Assembly (NCBI GenBank): GCA_001414345.1
Contig: LLCB01000514.1
Coordinates: 1-27,503 of the forward strand
Direction of reading: 5' to 3'
From: Hymenoscyphus infarciens
Lineage: Eukaryota > Ascomycota > Leotiomycetes > Helotiales > Helotiaceae
DNA: 27,503 nucleotides
Of this stretch, positions 18,694 to 27,503 are shown one piece after another (position 1 is the stretch's first letter; every line of letters begins with the position of its first letter). The position numbers were made by a program, and so were the translations under genes. The notes below the pieces were generated by a model. That model saw only the letters and a program-made list of their open reading frames with translations, was not told the DNA's origin and ran no database searches.

Positions 18694-18698
18694 CTAGT
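18694..18698. repeat. Target-site duplication, right copy (CTAGT)
   Basis: Identical to 16404-16408. Removing the element and one CTAGT restores a normal spacer (TTACTAGTAATAATACTAGG) of the satellite unit. Confidence 0.85.
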
Positions 18699-19238
18699 AA
18701 TAATACTAGGTAATCGATTTATTTATCGATTACCTTACTAGTAATACTACTAGGTAATCGATTTATTTATCGATTATCTTAGTAATAATAATACTAGGTA
18801 GTCGATTTATTTATCGATTATCTTACTAGAAATAATAATACTAGATAATCGATTTATTTATCGATTACCTTAGTAATAATAATACTAGGTAATCGATTTA
18901 TTTATTAATTATCTTAGTAATAATAATACTAGGTAATCGATTTATTTATCGATTATCTTACTAGAAATAATAATACTAGGTAATCGATTTATTTATCGAT
19001 TACCTTAGTAATAATAATACTAGGTAATCGATTTATTTATCGATTACTTTACTAGTAATAATACTAGGTAATCGATTAATTTATTAATTACCTTAGTAAT
19101 AATAATACTAGGTAATCGATTTATTTATTAATTATCTTACTAGTAATAATACTAGGTAATCGATTTATTTATCGATTACTTTACTAGAAATAATAATACT
19201 AGATAATCGATTTATTTATTAATTACCTTACTAATAAT
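18694..19238. repeat. Palindromic AT-rich satellite, right part (about 12 units)
   Basis: Same unit as 15562-16408, with the same mixture of ATCGAT and ATTAAT variants and the same spacer types. It ends at TTACTAATAATAATAAAAC, after which the sequence becomes unrelated AT-rich debris. The total array, without the inserted element, is about 1.4 kb and about 31 units. Confidence 0.85.
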
Positions 19239-20580
19239 AATAAAACAAGTACTTAAAAGAATAAGATACTTCTCTTTAAAGATTATTCTATATTATTTAT
19301 CTAGAAAACGTTTTATTAGATAGTTATTAGAATATATATATAAATTATTAGTATAAGAGTTATTAAGAACTAGTTAAAGGTATAAAGATTAAAAGGTTAA
19401 AAGTATAAATTATAAATAGTATTAAAACTCTTAAATTTATCTCTAAATTAAAGTAGAGGTTTATAAATATTATAAACTAGCTACTTAGTAAGTTTAAAAA
19501 GTTTAGAATATTTATAACTATTTTAATATAAAGAGTATAAAAAAATTAATAAAATATATAAAAGCCTTATTCTACTACCTACTCTCTATAGTTAAAAGAA
19601 GTTAAGAAATCTAAAGATTATATAATTAACTACTTAAAGATTATAATCTACTACTAATATTATTATAAATATTTAACTTTATATCTTTTAAAGAAGAATT
19701 AAATTATAAGATATAGTAGTATAAGATTAGAATAAGTACTTAGCTTAGTCTTTTAAATAAAGAGAACTTAAGCTTACTTATAAGTTTTATAAATAATATT
19801 ACTATTTTATATAGAATTAATACTATTTTAAAGTATAAGAGAGCTACTAAAGAAGTTAAGTTTATAATTTCTAAATAGATTTAAGTAGTAAATTAGTTAA
19901 TTAATATACTTTAAGCGTTTTTAATTTCTTATTCTTATTTTTTAATACTATAAGAGCTTTATTTATAGAATATATAAATTATTAAAAGAGTACTTATAGC
20001 TAAGTCTTTATTAAATTATTATAAAAATATTAAGAATAAGATTTTTAAAAATAGGTTTAAAGGTAAGTAAATATAAGTTTAATTTAGAGGTTCTTATAAA
20101 GACTAATAGTATTTAAATATACTTTAAAAAATTTATTCTTTTCTCTTAACTATATCTTTAATATATTTAAATACTATTTTAGATACTACTCTAGACTAGA
20201 GTAACGTTCTCTCTAAATATAATATTAATAGTAAGAAAGATAGTAATAGTAATAGTAGTAATAAAGATAATATAGAAGATAGTAAGAATAGTAAAGAAGT
20301 AAATAATAAAAATTATAAAGATTATATTAAAGGTTTTAATATAATTATTACTAGATATAGCTCTAATAAAAATAAGGTAAACTAAGTAAGTATAAAGTAA
20401 TATAGTTTAAGATAAATAAATAGTTAAACTATATAGAGAGATTTTATTAAAAGAACGTTATTTAAAGAGTAAATAAACCTAAATATATAAATAGATAAAG
20501 ACTTAACTTAATATATAACTAAATAAAGCCTTAGTATTATAGCTTAGTAAAGGCTCTACTAATTCTCTACTTTAGAGTAA

Positions 20581-20613
20581 CTTTAACTTTAATTTTAACT
20601 TTAACTTTAACTT
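20581..20613. repeat. (CTTTAA)n microsatellite
   Basis: About five tandem copies of CTTTAA with one variant (TTTTAA), inside the RIP block. Confidence 0.7.
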
Positions 20614-20730
20614 AATATAACCTTATTATTTAATAGCCTTTTAATTATTCTTCTCTAATAAGCTTTTATTATAAGTCTTTCTTATAAATTATAAGCCTTT
20701 ATATCTAACTTTATAGAAGCTTCTTTAGTA

Positions 20731-20819
20731 AGTCTTTATTATAAGTCTTTATTATAAGTCTTTATTATAAGTCTTTATTATAAGTCTTTATTATAAGTCT
20801 TTATTATAAGTCTTTAGTC
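20731..20819. repeat. 13-bp tandem repeat, about 6.5 copies
   Basis: Unit AGTCTTTATTATA starts at 20731, 20744, 20757, 20770, 20783 and 20796, with a partial copy at 20809. The first six copies are identical, unlike other arrays in the block, so the expansion probably postdates most of the mutation. The unit is not a multiple of three. Confidence 0.8.
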
Positions 20820-23800
20820 TTATTATACGTCTTTAGCCTTACTATATATCTTCGGCTTATTATAGAACTTTATATTAAGATATAAACTCTTAAGTTTATT
20901 ATATACTATTATTATAACTTATTACCTTTAGTATAAGTTTTAGTACTCTTATTCTCTTATAAGCTCTTATAGTTAATCTCTTAGAACCTTCTTACTATAA
21001 CCTCTTAAATACCTATTATTCTAATATATTATCTTATTATTAATTTACTACTATATCTACTTCTAATACTCTTAATACTCCTACTAGTAAACCTACTAAT
21101 AGTAACCTAGTTAATTAAGCGCTTCTAGCTAGTATACTAAGCTATATAGGTTAACAACTTTATAACTTTAATAAAGATAGTATAAGTAAGAATAAATTCT
21201 TTACTATTTAAAGTAATATATAACTTTAGCTTTTTCTAAAATCCCTTTTCCTAGTTAAGTTATAGACTAAGTTTAATAGTATTTATAATAAGTTAAGCTA
21301 GTTAAAAACTATTATTAAGAAGTAAGAGAAAATAGTTATTCTCTTATTTAAAGCTAAAAAAGAGATATATAAGCTTAAAAATATAACTAATTAGTATAAA
21401 GACTTATTATATTACTAATTAACTCTTAAGAGTATCTCTATTATAAGAAATATAAAACTATCTCTCTTATTCTTTTATTAATAAACTATAGCTTAAAGAA
21501 TTCTATAATACTACTAAGCTAGATGTTTAAAAGTATAAAAAGTCTAATTAAGTAAGCCTTTCTTTATACTTACTTAGAATATAATTAATAAATTAAATAA
21601 TAAAAGGTTTTAAAGCTTAAGTATAAATATTAATTTAATATAGAGACTAATAATACTAATACTAATAATAATAAGTCTTAAGAGCCTATCTAAAAGAAGT
21701 ATTAAAGTACTAGTTCTTATTATTAAAATAACGTTTAAGTTATTATTAAACTTAAGAATAATAACTAAGAGAAATAAATATTCTTCTATTATTTACTAAG
21801 TATATTTATAGTAGTAGAATAATATTATCTTAATAATAATTAAGACTAAGCTAGCTAGTATTATTCTAGGGTTATTTATTATATATCTAGCTAGGTTTTT
21901 TTAACTTCTTATATATAGAAGAAAAATCTAGCTCTTTATAATATAATACTAGTATTCTTAAATATATTAGTAATTATCCTTCTTTATAATATTTTAAATA
22001 TTCTTACGTTTTAATATATATATATCCTACTTTAATACTAAATTATAAAAGCGATTTAAGCTCTTATAATTTAAGTATTAATAAGTCTTTTTCTATTATT
22101 ATTAAATTATTTTTTAGTATATAAAATTAGTTAAAAACAGGCTTCTTTTTAACTACTACTAAATAATCTATCTTTAGTATCTATTTTTTATTCTTTAGCT
22201 AATATTTTATACTTTATAAATTATATAATATATATAAGTGTTTTATAGAATTAAACTATTAATAGTCTAATTTTATAAAAAGGTTTCTATATTTAATAAA
22301 GAATATAGCTAGTATTATTAAATCTTTAGTAAGTATTAATTATTAAGTAAAAGTAATAGCTCTAATTTAGAAGATATACTATTAGATTTTAAAGTTCTAT
22401 TTTTAAAGAAGTAGATAGGTTTATATTACTAAGTTTAATAAGTAAATAAGGTCGATTTATAAATAGAAATTATATTTTAAGAAAGTAAATTAGTATATTC
22501 TTCTATAACCGTTTCCTAGGTTTTCTATAATTATTTTTATACTATTTTATATATAAGTAGAAGAGTAGGTTAATAAGCGTCTTTTAATTCTAATTACTAT
22601 ACTACTTCTTATTATATATTTACTTTCCTATTTTTTAGGCTTTCTAGCTTAATTAGTAGAATTAAAGTATTACTATCTTAAGTAGAGTAGAGCTATAAGC
22701 TTATAGCTACCTTCTATTTAATTATTTCTTTATTAATCTTAAATAACTTCTCTTTATTTAACTTTTAAGCTTTTAACTTAATAAAGTTATTAATTTTTTA
22801 TTAGTATAATTAAATAAATTTTAAATAAAGGTTTTTTAAGTAAGAGTATCTAACTTAAAGTTCCTTATATAAATTATTTATATTTTACTAGTTTTTTTTA
22901 CTACTCTTCTTAATAATATTATATTTTTATATATAAAATATAATATATTATTATATTAAAGAAAGTAGGAAATATTAATTAGTTTAGTTTATTTTAGTCT
23001 AGTAAATACTATTTACTTTAAGAGATAATTTTTTAATTTCTATTATAGCTATTTCATACTCTTTTAAGCTCTTTAAGAACTTCTAAGTATATTATAATTT
23101 TTTATCTATAAACTATTTATAAAGTATATAATATAAATTAATATTAGTTAAGAGCCTAGGTTAGTTTTATTATATTATATATTTATTAATTTAAAGAAGA
23201 CGTAAAGTATTAAATTAATTATTATTATAATAATAACTATAAAAGGCTTAATAGAGGAAATAAATATATATTATATTTTAAGAGTTATAGTAGTATAAAA
23301 GGACTATATATAATATAGGTAATATAAATAGTAGAAGATTAAAGAATAAAAGTTAAAGTATAATATTATTATAATACTAGTAGCTAGAATTTAGCCTAAG
23401 TTCTTAACTTTCTAGGCATAGTTTATAAGTAGATAACTAAGAGATAATTCTTAAATACTAAATACTTTAGCTTAGATAATTTTACTTAAGAAGTTAGAAG
23501 ATTTTTAATTATATTTTATTATATTCTACCTTTTTATTAGTCTACTTTTAGTTATTACTTATTCTAGAGTTTTTTTTAGTTATTTCTAGTTAGTACTTTA
23601 ATTAAATACTTAAGTACTAATTCTTCTAACTCTATAAATATAGCTAAATATATATAAAATCATTTTAATAAAATAATCCTCTTTTTTAATAAAAATTACT
23701 TAGATATATTAAATAACTACTTCTAATATTACCTCTAATATAGCTCCTATAATATATATTACTCTCTTACTATCTTTATTACTCTATTTTAACTTAGTTA

Positions 23801-23932
23801 TTTACTAATATCTATAGTAATACTAAGTTATAAATAGGTTAACTCTTTACTTTTAAAAGAAAGAAAAGATCTAGCTAAACTAAATTAAACTAGAATAAAA
23901 TAAAAAGAGTAATAATAAGTATAGTTTAGAGG

Positions 23933-24348
23933 AATCCTCTCTTTCTTTAAGTTACTAATAAGTAGTCTCTTATTTAGTTAAATCCTCTCTCTTCTTAAGT
24001 TACTAATAAGTAGCCTCTTATCTAGCTAAATCCTCTCTCTTTTTAAGTTACTAATAAGTAACCTCTTATCTAACTAAATTCCCTCTCTCTTTAAGTTACT
24101 AATAAATAGCCTCTTATTTAGTTAAATTCCCTCTCTCTCTAAGTTACTAATAAGTAGCTCTTTATTTAGCTAAATCTTTTCTCTTTTTAAGTTATTAATA
24201 AGTAGCCTCTTATTTAGTTAAATCCTCTTTCTCTTTAAGTTACTAATAAGTAGCCTCTTATTTAGCTAAATCTTCTCTTTCTTTAAGTTACTAATAAGTA
24301 GCCTCTTATCTAGCTAAATACTCTCTCTCTCTAAGTTATTAATAAGTA
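23933..24348. repeat. 48-bp tandem repeat, nine copies in exact register
   Basis: The word AAGTTACTAATAAGTA (with variants) recurs at 23949, 23997, 24045, 24093, 24141, 24189, 24237, 24285 and 24333, always 48 bp apart with no indel. Copies differ mainly by C/T and G/A. 48 bp equals 16 codons. Read on the minus strand, a unit gives KREDLAR-stop-EAT-type peptide with TAA/TAG at fixed places, consistent with a former Glu/Arg-rich 16-residue protein repeat destroyed by RIP. Confidence 0.8.
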
Positions 24349-24363
24349 TAATAGTTTATTAGA

Positions 24364-24425
24364 TAATAATCTAAATAATAATCTAGATAATAATCTAGAT
24401 AATAATCTAGATAATAATATAGATA
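24364..24425. repeat. 12-bp tandem repeat, about five copies
   Basis: Unit AATAATCTAGAT repeated with one or two substitutions. It follows the 48-bp array after about 15 bases and is also a multiple of three. Confidence 0.75.
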
Positions 24426-25423
24426 AGAATAGTCTTTTAAATAATAGTAGTAAAGAGAATACTAAAGATAATAGAGAACTTTATTAAGAAAACTAATATT
24501 ATAAAGCTTTTAATCTTAGATAAATAAAATATAATTAACCTAGACCTTTACTCTTTATAATAGTTAAGGATTAAATTAACTACTTAACTTATAATTTTAA
24601 TAACTTTATAGCTAAGATTATTAAACTATAATAAAAAGAAAATATTAACTTAATTTTTAAGTATATTAGAAAGTCTATAAAAGGATTTTCTTCTATAACT
24701 TATTAAATTCTTATAAGTTAGGATTTATTCTAAGAAAGAAAGAAATAAGATATTCTAGAGAAATATAAATAATAATAGAAAAAAGACTTAAATAACTCTT
24801 TAATAGATAGTTATAGTTTTATATTTATATCTAATTAATAGTAGAAACTTAGTAAATAAGAGAGAGCTAACTAGAATAAAGAAGTAAAAGATAAATATAT
24901 AATAGTATATTAAACTATACTAGTAGTAGAAAATGTTTAAATAGATATTAGTAAATAAGAGTAATATATTAAGAATTATAGAAATAAAACTATAAATAAA
25001 GCCTTTATATTAATTAGTATATAAATAAGATAAGATATAAATTATAAAATCTTAACTCTTAGTTAATATAGGAATAATAAATAGAGATCTTAGAAAAATA
25101 TAGATATAAAATAATATATTATATTAGTAATTAAAGCTAAGATAAAGAAACTAATAAAATAAGCTATTTCTATACTTATATAAAGAATTAATTTAAAGAA
25201 GTATATAAAGAAATAGGCTTTAGACCTTAAGTATTTCGTTTACTTATATAGACTAGAGAGTTCTTAGAGACTAATACCTATTTTATATTAATTTAGAAGA
25301 TTATATCCTTATTTAGAACTTATATTCCTAACCTATTATAATAAACACTCTACTTAACTAATAGTAATAATAGTAGTAATAGTATTACTAGTAATAATAG
25401 TACTTCTATTATTACTAGTAATA

Positions 25424-25562
25424 CTTCTAATATTAATACTACTAATAATACTACTAGTAACTATAGTATTATAAGTAATATTTCTAATATTAATACTACT
25501 AATAATACTACTAGTAACTATAGTATTATAAGTAATATTTCTAATATTAATACTACTAATAT
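25424..25562. repeat. 57-bp tandem repeat, about 2.4 copies
   Basis: AATAATACTACTAGTAACTA begins at 25444 and again at 25501; partial copies flank both sides. The two full units are practically identical. 57 bp equals 19 codons and would read as Asn/Ser/Thr-rich peptide. The preceding 25360-25420 stretch is similar AGTAATAGT-type low complexity. Confidence 0.75.
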
Positions 25563-27503
25563 ATACTCTAATATACTACTAATCTTATTAGGTTTATTAA
25601 GATAGAATATTTAAAAGGATATAAATACTCGTTTACTTATAAGCTTTAATATAATATATATAGAATCGTATATTTAACTTCTAAAAAGAGAAACTTAAAT
25701 AGATATATTAGAAAAAAAGAGGATTAAACTTATTTATATAAGAACTAGATTTAATACTAAAACTATTTAGTTAAGTTATTAAAGATAGTTAATAGTAAGT
25801 AAGAATATTTAAAAGAAGATTTATATATATTTATTAGTAGAAGAACTTACTATTTTTTTTTAAAGAAGAGAGTAAAATTAAATATATAATATATTATAAG
25901 ATAGAAGAGGGATAAAAGATATATAATATATACTTATATTTTATTAGTTAAAATTTAAGCTTCTACTTTACTATTTATTCTATATATATCTAAGTACTAT
26001 TTATTAATTCTAACTCCTACTACTATCTACTATATATCTTATTTCTACTCTATTTCTTATAACTTATCTAATTTAGATATATTTAATATAATAAAATAAT
26101 TTATAATATATTTAAAATAAGATAATATTAAAATATTAACTATATAATAAGTTTTTATTTCTTCTTAATACTACTTACTAAATCCTCTATCTTATAAGGT
26201 TGTTTTATTTCTATATAATATTAGTTTAAAGTTTATATAATAATTTAAAAACTAATTATAGCTTTATATTAATTTATAAAATTCTAATTTATCTAAAACT
26301 TTAAAATTATAAACATCTCTCTTAAGTCTAATATCTATTACTATATCTATATTTAATCTCTTATCTATATAGACTCTAAGAAGCTAAGTTAAATTCTTAA
26401 TAGTATTTATATTATTTAAGCTAAGATAATATCCTCTAATATAGATTAATATAATAATTACGTTTATATACTAGCTAGATTCTTAGTAAGATATTAAGCT
26501 ATTAATAAGAATTTAAAGTAATTTTATAATTTTATAGTAGTTATTATATAAAGTTTTAAATTACTTTTAAAGTAACTAATACTAAGAAGACTATACCTTA
26601 GCCTTATCTTTCTAAATATATATAGCTAATTATCTAAGTAAGAGGTTTTTTAAATAGTATATAATAAATCTAATCTTTTTTTTAAATATAGTATAAATTA
26701 TAAGATTATATATAAGATTATTAAAAAGTAAGATAGATAATAGAAACTTCTAAGAACCTTATATAGATTTCTTTAAGTAATCTTTAACTATACTTATCTT
26801 CTTTTTTATTAAATAAAAGCTTATAATTTAAAAATTATAAATAACTAATAGCTAAGTAGTAATAAGCTAGACTTACTTCTTCTATATTATTACTAAAAGA
26901 TTAAGGTTCTTTAGAGAATATAATTTTATATTTTTAAGAAAGCTAAAATCCTCTCTATTAAGATAAGCTATATTATTAAGATCTAGTTTATTATATTTAA
27001 CTTTAAACTAATAATATTCTTTAGTTAAGAGATTTAAAGTATAAATACTAAATACTAGTTTCTTATTATTTAGTCTTTTATAAGTAAAAGTATAAGTTCT
27101 TTTAATAGAGAATTTATAAATTCCTTACTTTAAATTAGCTTTAAGTATAAGTAGAGGGATTCTTTTACTAGTTAAGTATTATTTTTTAGTAAACTTTAAA
27201 GTCTTTATATTCTTATATTAAGCTAATTATATTAGAACTAAGCATATCTTAGATCTCTTATTAGAAGTAGACTTAAATCTTAGCTTAAATCTAAGATTAA
27301 AGGTATAAATTATAAAGATTATAATATATAATATTAAGAGAAGATAGTATAAAAGTAAATATAGAAAAAGAGATAAAGACTTAATATTAATATAATTTAT
27401 AAGAGATTCTACTATTAATAAATAAATAAATTATATTTTATAAATAAGGCTCTACTCTAGTCTATTCTAGTCTACTTAGCTCTAGCTCTACTCTACTAAT
27501 TAT

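Larger units (their letters stand above)
19239..27503. mobile_element. Saturated RIP block, extinct repeats without readable genes
   Basis: About 8.3 kb of extremely AT-rich DNA. By eye I find only about a dozen CA or TG dinucleotides in the whole stretch; remaining C and G sit almost only in CT/AG, CC/GG or CG contexts. No open frame of 60 codons exists on either strand. Several tandem arrays are listed separately. RIP acts on duplicated DNA, so the block is inferred to derive from transposons or other duplications, probably more than one. I could not identify reverse transcriptase, integrase or transposase by reading through the damage. The block runs off the right end of the window. Confidence 0.7.

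Noticed and set aside
19239..27503. Could be mitochondrial DNA because of very high AT content
   Set aside because: There are no open frames or tRNA/rRNA genes. The CpA/TpG loss and fossil repeats are RIP features of nuclear repeats, and the block is contiguous with nuclear genes.
19239..27503. Absence of TGA stops as evidence of long decayed ORFs
   Set aside because: TG is almost absent from the block for mutational reasons, so TGA is missing in all frames and carries no information.

Overview
The window looks like nuclear DNA of a filamentous ascomycete (Pezizomycotina; Leotiomycetes is only a guess). The evidence is a two-state base composition, short introns of about 34-63 bp, a fungal-type CDF cation transporter, a PH-domain protein of a type I recognise from filamentous fungi, and long AT-rich blocks almost free of CpA/TpG, the footprint of repeat-induced point mutation (RIP).

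Layout: 1-190 is the edge of a RIP-damaged block with two GC-rich hairpins. 191-612 holds a decayed minus-strand open frame, weakly resembling retroelement Gag. 660-2495 (+) is a seven-exon CDF transporter gene whose C-terminal half is an acidic low-complexity tail. 2921-3682 (-) is an intronless gene for an unknown 253-aa disordered protein; copies of a dispersed repeat carrying TTCGYACCTGCC lie on both sides of it. 4437-5870 has only ambiguous short frames. 5871-7370 is RIP-damaged transposon debris. 7371-8810 is a microsatellite-rich upstream region and leader. 8811-10244 (+) is a two-exon PH-domain gene. 10245-12430 is an unusually dense microsatellite cluster. 13089-13855 carries minus-strand coding relics. 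14064-14692 has a perfect palindrome and small tandem repeats.

From about 15.5 kb onward the window is essentially gene-free. A satellite of about 44-48 bp units, each a palindrome built on two ATCGAT sites, is split by a complete 2,285-bp LTR element (16409-18693). That element has two 171-bp LTRs and a 5-bp target duplication (CTAGT). The two LTRs differ only by transitions, and the short interior lacks recognisable pol. From 19.24 kb to the end is about 8.3 kb of saturated RIP sequence with no usable open frame. It retains tandem arrays with unit lengths of 48, 12 and 57 bp, all multiples of three, which suggests former coding repeats.

Only three genes or gene models are well supported: the CDF transporter, the 253-aa protein and the PH protein. 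Nothing ties them into one pathway; they sit as islands between silenced repeats. I see no CRISPR array, rRNA, convincing tRNA or gene cluster. The most distinctive signals are the palindromic satellite with its nested LTR element, the near-total CpA/TpG loss, and the CDF protein with an acidic tail in place of the usual C-terminal domain.
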